Assembly: GCA_030407085.1 (NCBI GenBank)
Contig: CM059587.1
Coordinates: 28,245,001 to 28,309,000 of the forward strand
Source: Trichopria drosophilae
Lineage: Eukaryota > Arthropoda > Insecta > Hymenoptera > Diapriidae
Reading direction: 5' to 3'
DNA length: 64,000 nt
Below, piece after piece: positions 1-12,900 of the stretch. The notes below the pieces were generated by a model. That model had not been told where the DNA came from, did not search any database, and saw only the letters and a program-made list of their open reading frames with translations. Numbering within the stretch: position 1 is the first letter of the stretch; the number at the start of each line of letters is the position of its first letter. The translations under genes were made by a program, and so were the position numbers.

Positions 1-1494
1 TCCGTAGTGGTATTAGATACTACTTGTAAGTATTGAGGTCTATTCGACAGCTACGAGTAGAATGCCAGTTACTTTTCTTAATGTGTACTTAATGAGATGC
101 TGTTGGGTTAGCCTATCGAGGTTCCGGTCAGGGAGCTAGGTTCCATTTTGTCCAGAATCCTGCCAACACTCTTCGAGGATAATTTTCATTACGGAAGCTA
201 GGAGTGTCAACCATACCGTTTTGTTCTTATGACAGACGTGAGTTTTTATACTCTATACATCGGAAGGAATATACCATATCTTCTGCAAATTGCGGTTTTA
301 CGGAATGGTTGATATAACCTGTAGAATCCTTTGTGATCACATGAAAACTAATATGATTTTCAATAATAATTAACACAAATCGAATAACTTTGAAGAAAGG
401 ATACATTCATTAAACTCGATAGAGTTCTGATCGGGCAATGTTGCCGGGTCCCGGTTTGTAGAGAGCAATAAATCCAACTATATTTTGGTTAGTAACCCGG
501 TTGAATTCCGACCAATGTCCGTTCTAAAATTTGTTGTTTTTTACAGAGAAATTTTTATTTGACTTAAGTCGTTCACCCCTTTCTCGCATAAAAATTTAAA
601 TTCAATGGGGACAAACACCTTACTTTTTTCTATCAAGAATTCTCAAAAAACATTTTATATAAAAAAAGTCGACAAGTTCTTATTGGCTTGAAACTATGTT
701 TTACAAAAATACACGGAAATCATGTAATAATGCCAAGTTCTTTCTCACGAAAAAAAAAACATTTATTAGGGTATTATCCAAACAACACATTAAATTGAAA
801 ATCATGAATGCAGAATCTTTTTAAATAATCATTTGTTTAATATAATTATAACATATTGAAAGGCGGGTCACATTAATTATCCACATCTTATAAGCTACTC
901 ATTCAATTTTATTCGTACTAGGCTAAAATTTGAGAAAAAAAAAATTAGGGATGCGTATATCACAGAGAGAAATGTTTGTTTAAAGTTAATGTGTAATAGC
1001 TTTAATTTTAAATATTAATGTTGGGATTGTTACGTGACATGTTTTCGCGCTTACAGTTTCACCGAAACAGAGATAAACAAACATATGCACGCGTAGGCAT
1101 TCGATTTTCGGCGAATTTTTCGACGGATTGTTGACATGCGCAGTTCAAACGATAGAATTTAATGTAAGATTTATTAACAGTTAACGAACGCTTATTGAGT
1201 GTTAAAACATACGAGTTAATATACAATAACAATGTTGACATGCAGGAAAGTGCTGCTATTTTCATCTCAAAGTTACCTGTCCATTTTTACTTTTCAGTTA
1301 CTGTTATAACTTTACAATTAATGTAGCAGCCTTGAAATTAGCTTACATTAACTATCAGTCAATAATTTCTCTCACTGTACGAATTATATCTGTTCCGTGT
1401 TGTGATATTTGTATTATGCTAGCGGTAAAGGAGTAGCAGTACAGAACTGGATTGTATGTCTGATTGTGTAGAAATATAGAAGTAACGTAATGTG
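1..1494. other. No feature recognised
   Basis: AT-rich; only short random frames and A/T runs. Confidence 0.5.
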
Positions 1495-1612
1495 ACCTTT
1501 CAAGTAATAGTGTTTACCAAGGGCGTAAAATAAGAGGTTTACGCATCGGTTAGGGATTGCACGCCCGAGGGGTGCCTTTGCCATTTTACGCCTGTAGCGC
1601 GAACGATATTTT
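1495..1612. repeat. Small GCGTAAAAT hairpin repeat
   Basis: AGGGCGTAAAATAAGAGG and GCCATTTTACGCCTG face each other around a GC-rich loop. It shares GCGTAAAAT with the larger mosaics. Confidence 0.4.
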
Positions 1613-2439
1613 TTAATTCCGTAGGTGCGAAAATGTCCATTTTTACAAATGATCACTTAGCAAAATCCTTACATAGTACTTATCTCAAGAAATGTCAATT
1701 TTAAGCCTGCTGGATGGAAAAATAAGATATTGTTGTCCCGTAATTTATGCCTAGTCATTATTTATAGCACAAGTTGTCTTACTTTAATTGATTAAAGAAT
1801 ATTATTTTTAAAGAATATTTTGCATGCAGGAATATGAAATATCATTCAAACCAGTTACAATAGAGTATTATTGAAATCATATAGAATACAGAATGTTTCT
1901 GAATATTTATATGTTATTAAAATGTATAGATTAATAAATTTTATAAATAAATAAAAAACATAGTAATTAATTATTTTTTTATTACTTTCTTAAATTGTAG
2001 CTTCCTGTCCGTACACTTCGCATTCGAAAGTAACTTTACGTCTAATGCACTTTATGAGAAGTACTCTCGATCATCCCAAAACCGTCATCGTGACTCGATA
2101 ACTTATCCTTAATTAGCCATTTGCAATACTCAGTTCACTGAAACTCAATTAATCGTAATTAGTATGCACATATCATTTAGTTACTAATTACAAATAAGAA
2201 ATTTAAACGAATAGTATTGAATTCTTAATACATCAACTTTAATTAATTCATTGACGTTAAATAAACTCTTTTAAATCTTTAGCGCTTAAATACCTTTATC
2301 CTAAAATAACCAAGCAGTACTGCGCACGTCATGAACGTTAATTTCTGTTGCATTAATGTTGATTATTGTATTGGTAATTATACCAATACAAATTAATAAT
2401 AACGAACAATTCTGCAAAAATGTTCACTATGTTAGTTTC

Positions 2440-2680
2440 AATATTTTTTTTAACTCCGTGCGCGAAATTGAATTTCAATTTCACTATTAATTAGTGCGCG
2501 AAGTAATCCATTTGCGCACTGCACATCGCGCACTGATTTGAGTGTGCGAAGTAAAATTTCTCTCAAGGAGTCAAAAAAATTGAATACGATACACGTGCGC
2601 CGTAGGTGACTTTCGCACTCGTTACATTCGTGCGCAAATCACCTACTTCGCGCACTTGTATCGTAATATACCATTTCTGC
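2440..2680. repeat. GTGCGCGAAGTA palindromic repeat
   Basis: Repeated GCGCAC/GTGCGC and an inverted pair ACGATACACGTGCGCCGTAG / ACGATACAAGTGCGCGAAGT around 2585-2670. CGATACAAGTGCG is shared with the 20-kb block, so the families are related. Confidence 0.6.
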
Positions 2681-3906
2681 ATTATTGCATTTTTTGCGTG
2701 TCGGGGCCTGAATCAATCAAATATGACATTTTTATGGGGTCAGCAATATTCTTCACTCACAGTTGATCACATTGTGATTCGGAACAGACGCGCTAGACTC
2801 GGTATTTTAATTACATTTATAATTTTTTCTTCCACAATTTGTAAAACCAAGACTACATTTCGGTCGTGACGTAATGTTTAAAAACATTTGGTTTAAATAA
2901 TAAATGCGTTTTTGTGTTGTTGAATTTCTTGGGTATTTTTAAACTCTCCTCAATTCTAATCTTTTTATAGTAAAAACAGCAATTTTCAGTCTTCAATTTT
3001 GAAGGCATTTTTTATCTATAACCCTTTTGAGATCTTTGAAATTCGCAAGACTGATCAATTACATCAGGAGGCCATTAACAGAATCGCTGCACAGATTGTA
3101 CCTGGACGTCTTTTTGCTGTTTCATGTCCGGAAATAAATTTAATAGTTAAATTTAAAAATGGCTATTATCTTATTTTATTTGTTACTCGTGGTGAATAAA
3201 CAATATTGTTCTATTTATAATGTAGATTCTCGATGTATTTTTCTCATATTTTTTAAATTTTATCAAATGAATTTGTACAAAAGGAATGCTCATTGTTTTT
3301 TAATACATGAGTGTGAATTCAACCATTCTATCCCTTCATACATTTTCCCGCAATTGTCTACTGTCTTCATAGTCCTTTATTATCATTGTTTTCATTATTG
3401 TCAACGTCGTCATCAGAATTTACATCATCCAATGTTCTCACTGCCAAATATTTGTTTTCATAAAGGATTTACATACATTATATAAATAAATAATTCATAT
3501 GCATATTTTTAGAAATTTACTTCTATAAACTGTTCATTATATTTGTATTATATATAATTAAATATAAAAAAGAATTGGTAATATTTAGCAAGATCTACAG
3601 ATACCGAAAAACATGTATTAAACTATTTTCATGTATTTTTCCCTCCTGATTCTGATACTGAAAGATTTTTTAGATTAAAAAAAATAACGTTGTTACACAA
3701 TGCGTGGTAAAGCTTTTCTTTACTTTTTGTGACCCTAGAAATGTAATGCTATAAGATTGGTTGATTCGCTATAAAAATAAAAATTTCATTTTTAATAAGG
3801 TAGAATGTTAAAAGTACCGTGGAAATGCTCGTATACGCGATCTCGTTACCGTAAAATATATAGCGATATAAGTATAACTTTTTTTAATGCACTGTAAACA
3901 AAACAA

Positions 3907-4120
3907 ATTAAAATAACTAAATGGGTAGTTGCCAAGTGGGAACTAAATATTTAGAAGTTTTTACGCCGCCTTCATTGAAATTGACTAAAATTTAGATACA
4001 ATACAATTTCTCGTTAATGACGTTAAGATTAAAGTAATTCAACTTTTGTTTGTTCAAGTTTTGTCAGCTGAACTAAATTAAGCGTTCCCACTGGGCAACT
4101 ACCTATTTAGTTATTTTAAT
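3907..4120. mobile_element. MITE with 35-base inverted ends
   Basis: Arms 3907-3941 and 4086-4120 match in inverse orientation: ATTAAAATAACTAAATGGGT then AGTTGCCAAGTGGGAAC, with two or three differences. No coding inside. Confidence 0.7.
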
Positions 4121-4795
4121 TAATTTTTGTGTACAGTATGGACGTTTATTTTTTTCTGCTAAAAAAAATCATCATACTACTACTACGCATCCTCGCAATT
4201 AAAGTTTTTTTACCAATGTTTGTGCATTTATAAAATTGGAAGTCTTTAAGCTTAGCTAAAAAAAATCGTTAGTAAAATTGTTAAGTAATCTCGATTTTTG
4301 CGAAATTTTTTGCGATTAAGTCTCTTAGTTTTTATTTTTGAGTTATCTCAGATAATTTTCATCCTTCATTTATATGGTTCATTAAAATGTAATATACAAC
4401 GCTAAAAACAACTTCAATGTAAATATAAATATTGAAAGACGGCATAAGAAAAGTAATTCTAAAAAGACGAAAACTGAGCGAGGCCTATGTTTATTTTAAA
4501 ATATCTTGGCCTCTTCAACAGGTTTCTGTGAAAAGCGTTGGTTTAAATTTCGCAACGTATTCGACCTGGCAAGCGCATTTAAAATCGCTTCATATACTTA
4601 TTAACCTCGAAACAATTTTGACTTATTTTTATTTCCTTTTAAAATGTGATCACATTTGAATGATAAAAATTTATTCCACATTTTTTGTGTTTCCCAGCTA
4701 AATAAATCTACTTTGAACTTCTGTATATTTGGGCAGAATTTTTTTATATTAATTAGTTATGAAATACAACTTAAAATGGGTAAATTAGTACATTA

Positions 4796-5285
4796 CCTAA
4801 AAAGGGTGTAAAGTATACTTTTACGCACGGGAAAGGCGAAGCACGCCGAAGGCGCCGAGTCATGTGTAAAGTTCCCGACCCGTGCGTAACAGTTATACTT
4901 TACACACGTGTTAGGTATCCTATTTTTTGTATTTGCGCGCGTAAAGTGAGTGCGTAAAGTTTTGATGCCTGTTTGAGTGCGTAAAGTATAACTTTACGCA
5001 CGACCGGTCATTTTACGAATTTCGTCGTCGGGAGTGCATAAAAGTTTACTTTACGAGCGAAAGATAGGCATAAAAAGTACTTTACGCACGAACTTTACGC
5101 CCGCAATTACAAAATAGTAGTTTTCGATACAAGGGCGTATGCGTAAAGAACTTTACACACACACACGTGTGCCGAAATATTGTTTACGTACGGCTTTTTC
5201 GTGCGTAAAGTATAATCGAGTGCGTAAAGTTTACTTTACGCACAAGTTTACTTAACGCACCGAAAAGACGTGCATAAAATATATT
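4796..5285. repeat. GTGCGTAAA/TTTACGCAC mosaic, left block
   Basis: About ten copies of GCGTAAAG or its complement in both orientations, forming nested short palindromes such as GTGCGTAAAGTTTACTTTAC. 5113-5276 is nearly identical, inverted, to 20482-20644. Confidence 0.75.
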
Positions 5286-5289
5286 TTTG

Positions 5290-6770
5290 GCTCATTCTCT
5301 TTTAATTTAACGACAATTAACCACAACAAAAGTATAAATTTGTGATAAATTGTTCGTCAGACTACAAGAAGAGAATTTTAAAGTAAAAAGTAAATAACCG
5401 CCTTTAAAAACAAAATAAGAGCTATTAATCGCCAAAACACTGGAAAAATCGAGTTTACTTAAAAAACCGAATTTTTCGAATTCGTAAAGACCTATTGTGT
5501 GTGCGTCATCTCCTCCCCAGATCACTAATGTGTCGACAATATTGCAGAAAACTGACGAGGGAAACATGAACTTATAAGACATGTAGAGAGATATGCTATT
5601 CCTATACAAAAACTTTTTTTTCGTATTTTTGGCAATTTTGACTCCTCAATCTAACCAGATCTCAACTTAGCAAAGCCACTCAGTTAAAAAAAAATTACCA
5701 AAACCGATGCTTATTCGATCGCGATGTCGTAGAGGTACAAATAACGTAAACAGTTGCAAAACAAAAAAAAAGAGAGGTACAAAGTTTATACATGCAGATG
5801 GATCGATGGACGGACAGACAAGCATACAATATTAGGCATGAAATTGCAATATTGCTTTTTCGGTCCCAATATGAAAATGACCCATTTTGATAAATCAACC
5901 TTCAAAACGATCCATGTCAAAGAAAACATTTGACACCGCGAAACACGAATTTAAAGTCAGAATTGCAAAATTCAAAGGGTCTGGTTAAAAATGGTAGCCA
6001 TCAACAAGTGAACTGTTAAACTACATTGATTGAAATTTCACAAACTATATAAGAATTTGACGTTAGTAGTTTAGAATATTTGCAATTCAGACTTCACATT
6101 CGTCATCAACTATCTCAATATCTTACATCGTTTACTGTGAAATTCTGGTTAACAAAATATATTAGTTATTCAATGCTTCGTGTCCACTATTTTGATCAGT
6201 CTTTGTAATATTGCAATTCTTCTTCCGATGCGTATATAGCAACGCCAAAATCATACTGAAAATGATTTCGATTGGCATCTAAAGTTAAGGTAGATTCGTT
6301 TGGTTTGTTGAAGACGGTATTTATATTTTAAATCGTCATAATTTTGTCACTGCTGTGTCGCGTGGTATGCAATATTAGGTTTCTTTCATTCGAATAGATT
6401 CGTTAAAAAAAAGCGTTGTAATTTTATTTGATAATTTTATCCCAAGCATGTATCTTTCAGATTATAGGGAAGGTCAGTACATTTAAATTATAGACTTTGT
6501 ATAACCAGACAGTGCCAAGAGTCTTTCTTCAGTCCATGCTTGTATTTCAATATTCATATAATTACATGGTAGTTTTCTTTTTCTACCTTTTTCTGAACTC
6601 TGTTCTTCTCACTCCCACCCATTCTCCTTTCGGCCAGCACCTTTTGGTCTCGTTTCTTAGTTATTTACAAAGTTCTAAGAGTTCCGACCGTGAATTCCGT
6701 CGTTTTTCCAGTCGTAATGACGCGATGACTAATTCTGCCGCCAACAGATTCTCGCACCGCGCCTTGCCCT
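5290..6770. other. No gene recognised
   Basis: A 100-residue minus-strand frame (5307-5609) has no domain and directly adjoins the palindromic mosaic, so I do not call it. Confidence 0.45.
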
Positions 6771-6774
6771 TGTT

Positions 6775-6914
6775 TAAGCTGCATTCACACGGAACCCATT
6801 CGACGTGACGTATATTACTCTATATCTATGTACAAGATACATGTGTATACTATAGAAGACGAAGTACACCAAATACACATGTATCAAAAACAAGTCGTGT
6901 GAATGCATCCTTAA
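6775..6914. mobile_element. MITE with TGCATTCACACG ends
   Basis: Ends TTTAAGCTGCATTCACACGG and, inverted, CTTAAGGATGCATTCACACG. A second perfect inverted pair, GATACATGTGTA, lies inside at 6836-6847 and 6874-6885. 140 bases. Confidence 0.6.
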
Positions 6915-6915
6915 G

Positions 6916-9900
6916 ATGCACCCTCTTTGTGTTCTGATGAAGCTTCTGCTGCAGACCGCAGAATCCAGTTCGCCTCGTACGAACATGCATCAGTCTTCTT
7001 ACTTCTTTCTGACGCTTTTTGTTCTTTCTACGAGTTTCTTTAGCGTCTTCTTCCCTGCTTTTGTTGATGTACCACTCTCGACGATCATGCCCAAGGAAGA
7101 CACGTATCCGTCGTGTTTCATTCGCTAAGTGTTCTCCATTATGGTCGTACATGCGACGGATGAAGTTTCCTCCAGGTAGTTCGCATGCGTGTCGATCCTG
7201 AAGGTCAAGGACACTTTTATTCCTCTTTAGTACGCAGTGATTTCAATTCATTCTAGGGTATAATACTTCATGAATGACCTGGGAACCTGTATGCAAACTT
7301 CGATAGCCGTTCAAGGTAAGAATCACATTATTGCGTGAATTCCATGCCTTTAGGGAAAACTGACGAGTCTACTTTTCTTTTTGATGTAATTTTCTCCGTG
7401 CAATGAAAACATTTTTTATTACTGGATATTGACAAAAAATAAAGCCTATCATAAACGCTTTTATTGGAACTAAACGTGCTTATCATTAAAATTGTAAATA
7501 TTCTTATATTTTTTTCAGACCTGATACTCAAGGAGAAATTATTTGCCAAATTTCTGCCGATTTCACTTAGCCGTTTCTGAGATCCCGTAAACGTGTACTT
7601 TCCTGACACTGTTCGTGAAAAAAACCTCCGTATGAAAACAAGTTTAATCTCCATTCCGAAAGGCGTCCAAAATGATCTTATCTTCATTTTGTTTTTTACG
7701 TGTTACTGCCATCGTGTTCCTTTTAAATGTTTATTCTTAAATATTAAACAGATCTGTTTAGTAAACATTACATGAAAATAATATTCATGGATGTTTAGTG
7801 TTCTTGTTGAAATTATGATTGCATTACCTTGGCAAAAAGAATTTAGTAAGTAACACGATTTATGTTTTATGTTAATCTGTTTTGGAATAGCGTATTTTTA
7901 TTTATAAGTGTTTAATGGATGTGATCATAAATTGAGCTATTCTCACAAAGCTGCTTGGTTGTTAATATAACCGAACTCTAAAATGTTTCAACTGAACGGA
8001 TGAGATCGAATTGACTATGAATGAAATGTTAATCATGAATATAGTTTGCTAAACCAGTCAAGTTTGATTGCACTTAACTCAAATAAGGTCCTGACTATTT
8101 ATTAAGTTTTTCTAATTATTTTAACGTAAAATAAAGGTGCGTAAGAAAATATGTAATTGGATAATAAAATTAGAATTTTGGCATTTGAGTCCAAATGGGT
8201 ATAAGTCTGCAGACTGTCATTTTAGTTGTCTGAGCAATATTTGTTTCCCGGTATACAATATATGTTCCACGTGTCATCCGTTTTACATACGACTCATTTA
8301 CATGCTCTTTTTACAAAGTACCTTCGTGCCTGTAATAAATTCTTCTTTGAATATGTGACATATGAGTACACAGGATTGACACGTTTATTGTTGAGTCCAA
8401 ATTGATTTCAGAACATCGAGTCCCCAAGCGCTCATAAAAATTTCCTTTACAATTCTACGATGCTTCTGCGAAAGAAACAAAGAGGACAAAACCTCGTCAT
8501 AAAAGTGAACATAAGTTTTAAGCTTATGCTGGCTTTACAAAACACATATTAATAATAAAAAAATAATTTAAAAATCATAATTTTATATTTTAAATCCGCA
8601 ATTTCCTGGGCTGCATTTTAAATGGGTGTCGTTTTATGGACCACTCGATATTACTAAAGACTTCCGTTCAGTGTATTTAAACCACAGACATAAATGGAGA
8701 ATATTTTAGAATAATTTTGTTGATAAGAAGTGTTTGCATTGATGTTTCTTATGAATACATGAACCACGTAACATGCATGGTGTTGAAGGTTGTTTTACAA
8801 TCGATATCAACGGATTTTTGCTATATTCGAACAATAATTGGTTTACTGACTACCAAAGGGAAGATGTGCAAGGCAGATATTTGAGGTTACAGGGATGACC
8901 GCAAGCTTCGCATTTTTACGTCTTTCGCATCATTAAAAGTGTGTTTCATCGACGGCAACCAGTTTTATAATGTCTGCTGACTATGTTGCAGGTAGACCCT
9001 GTAAAAAATTACTTTCTCGGCTTCTAGAAAAATAAGATCATTCTAGTACGAAATAATATTGTTTTTTATAATTTTATGCTAGATGACAATTAATCAATGT
9101 AAATAAACGTAGTTACTGTCGTAGACATTATTCTCTTTATTTATAAATTACTATTTTATGAAAAACACTTAAAAGAACAATTATAGTCCATACCAGAAAA
9201 CCTATGATCTATATCACTAGAAGATCATTTCCTCCTTTATTAACCTATTTTAAATTGACGACATTCAATATCAATTTTTTAATACATAAAAATGATCCCA
9301 ATACAAATTATTCTTACGACTGTTATATTAAAATTAAATTATTCTAATGTCTAGATATATTATAAGCAAATGCGTATGGGTCTTAAGAGTTGTACTGGAA
9401 CAATTAAACAGTGATCATAATGGTGGGAAATCGGGCAGGTAATTGTGATTACAAGTTACAAGTGCGGTATCCTCAGTTGCGGAAATGAAGGTGTCGCTAA
9501 ACAACTTGACGCCATGCGTGAAGCGATTAGACATCGTTTTTATCCACGGATCCTGATGGGTCTTTTGTGCCCGAGTTAGTACAACGCTACTTGGGTAGAC
9601 AACTGTTCGTAAACTGGTTGCAACCGTAATATTTTAAGCACTCGGCTCATACCTAACATCTGCTCCCGTACAGTAACGGAGTTAAAGATAACTGCCGTAC
9701 TTAACTTTTTTTTCAGGGGGAAAATTTAATTTAGACAAAAACATTCATTTAATTAATTTAACATTTTCAGTGTTGCAAAAAAGTAATTGTAAAATATCCC
9801 ATTACTTAAAAAATTGATTTTGTATTAATATGAAAGTAATCATAATTATTTATTCAAACGATTATTTTATCGTTAAAACACATCGTAGTCTTTTTTAGAA

Positions 9901-12900
9901 ATATCCTTATTCGAATGAGAACTGAGACATTAAGTATGCTTATTCGTTAATAAAATTAAGATTTCAGTAATTAATAAGGTAATGAAACATAACCATTAAT
10001 AATTAGTACAAGGCAATAATTATTATAAACAGGTTCTTTAAGAAAATATTGTTAAAATTTGTTATCGTTTTTGCACCAATGTTCAAAAGGCAAAGGCGAC
10101 GGCGATATTAAGTCGTATACGCACCCGTAAAAGCAAGTACATCGATGTTTTCGTGCCAATTATTCGAGCCGAGAATGGCTCATTAATTCGACTGAGGCTT
10201 CTACTACCTTGAATAAATGCAAATAATCGCTGTAACTCGTTAAAATCGCTTCTTCGATTTCTCATCAAAGTACGCTTATGTATGTTCCACTGAATTTTTT
10301 AGTCGAGGAAGAGCTAACTGACGATAAAATCATAAAATCGAATAAGTCCTTCTTTTTACCTTGTAATCTCAGACTACTGCTGAGATGAGAGAAGAACCCA
10401 ATACTTTTTGCTCGAGTTTAAATTCGCCGCACGCTACATGCCAGCGATTCGCAAATATATCGCCGAAATGCCCTATGCGTGGGCGTGTCTAGACATCGTG
10501 CAAAAATAAGGGACGGGCATCCTTTCGCTTGCCACTCTATCTTGCTATGGCAAGACACATGAAAAGTTTTTGAAATCAATAACTCCAGTTAAATTTTACG
10601 TTAGATCGAATATTATTACCCTGGTGTAAAATGATTGCTTGTTTCTGGTAATTTTGCTATTCTAGGCCCTACAACTTATACTATACAGACAGGAATGACA
10701 CTGAAAGGTCAAAAACTGATCTCATGTATTACCTGTATTATTAATATATACAAGTGTTCAAAATAATACATTCATCATTTTTGCAATGCTTGGAATAAGT
10801 TTCTTGAATAAGTATTGAATCAGATATTGAAGTTGTAGAGGAAGATATAGATGAAGTAATTTTTGAAAGACGCTAAAGATGAACTTGAAGGGTTGTTTCT
10901 TATATAATTTTAGAATGCGAGTATGTAATTTCCATGATTTCAAACTATAGCACAGTAGACCCCCCCCAACCCTTTTATATATTAATTATATTAAGACGGG
11001 AGGGGGAAGGGGGAGGTACTCTAATGGTCTGGTTAAATAACATTTGCAGGTCAAGCAACATATTTTCCCTTATCTATTCCACTAACTATTTATGTCGCCA
11101 GGATATGTACAAATAGAATAAAATTACTCGATAATCATGGGGAAATTCTCAATGCAATCGTATAATCGAGAAATACGTGAAAATCGTTATCTTTTATAGT
11201 TTTGACTTGGGGTTAGTAAACAACGTATTCGCCCAACAATTTGCATACTATTTGAACGTTTGCATATGACAATGAATTGATGATTTAATACACTGTTGTG
11301 CGTGATAAAAAGGATCATTTGCGTCACATAACAGACGATTAATTATGGATATATAATAATTATGGATTATTACTAACGCCGAAGGTGAAAATAGTGTAGA
11401 GAAAGGGACGCACGTCGGCCAATGTGACCGACAAGACGACACAACACGCACTTCAAATGGCCAGACGATCAACATCTATTACTATAATATCTAATACATT
11501 GCATTATTGGATTAACTTATTATGTAATCATAAGCACAGAAACGCATCTAGAGACAAAGAAGTCGCTATTTCACCGATTCAATGTTCCATTATCGGTATC
11601 TTAGGAAAACCAAGAATGAAACGCCGAAACGGAATCGATAACGAACTTTACATAAACATTGAAAAGTAGTTGGCATGTGACTGAATGGATAGTGAGTCAA
11701 TTAAACTTTTGCTTATTTGTAGGTTTCAAAAAAGATGCTGGAGGGAGAGGTTTGCCTCCGATGATAAGGTTACATCACAGCCGAATTCTACCTAGAGGTA
11801 TAGTCGAGACGTTCCATTACGCGGAGATTCTGACAAATACTTATTGATAATTAATGGCACAAAAGTTCGAAATCTGGATAAAGTACCCAGGCGAATCGTC
11901 ATGTTTCTCTACCCTAGCCATAAATCTATTGACAATTAAAAATAAATGTTGATGACCAATTATGATGCGGATTTACCGGTTTCAATAGTTTTACTAAACG
12001 GTTTTGAAGTTTCTTGTTACATTTTTCTGAATCACAAACCTGCCTTATTTCAATATAACTATGTCATTATGTAATTATTACAAGAATTATATATGGAATA
12101 AATTATTTTGAAATTGGCCAGTAGGCCTATTTGGCTGATTCTAAAAAAAAATTGAAATCGATGTCGTTAATGATTTTTTCAAACCAGGATCATTAATTAC
12201 GAGAAGTCTTTTTTATTAATTAATCTACTGTACTAGATGTGTAAAATTTATGAAACAATGTATTTTTTATATGATAAACGAAAAAAATATTATTATATAT
12301 ATATAAGAAAGTACGCTGAAAATCAATCCCTCACTATGTCCCAACTGCTAAATTCGAAGAGAATCATTAACTTTAATCGTAAAAGACTTTACTTGTTTGT
12401 TATCTTATTTTTTACTCACATAGGATAGTATTGACTGTACCTAAATGAGTTTATCGTCTAAAAAATGCTATTGGAAATATTTTAAAATATAATTAAAAAT
12501 GTGTCCGTAAAAAATCGATCATTCCTTCACTGTTTTAAAACAGTGTGATTGGAGCAAAATTTACAGGTTTATCAAGCTCCACTGTATTTTTTTTTTGTTG
12601 GCAACATTAGACTTGACAACATACACTATAGCGGCCGATTGAAGAAAGATGTTTTGTTGAAACAAATTTAACTATTTTGAATATTAAATTTCTTAAAGGC
12701 ATTCCCTTATGTAATGTAAACAAAAGGTAAGCAATTTTTTATTTAATAATCATCGCATTGTATATGTTTCCAGTAGTAATAAAGTGCTGTACACAGTTCG
12801 TAAGAAAGTAAGGTTATGTTTCTAAGCTTCTCGCAATTTTGTTTCATTTTGCTATTCCCTCATCATCATCCCCTCATAAAATTTTTTGACGAGGGAATGA

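Noticed and set aside
5307..5609. 100-residue minus-strand frame next to the palindromic mosaic
   Set aside because: No domain, no splice partner, begins inside repeat-flanking DNA.
7328..7687. 119-residue minus-strand frame
   Set aside because: The DNA resembles a dispersed repeat block and the protein has no domain.
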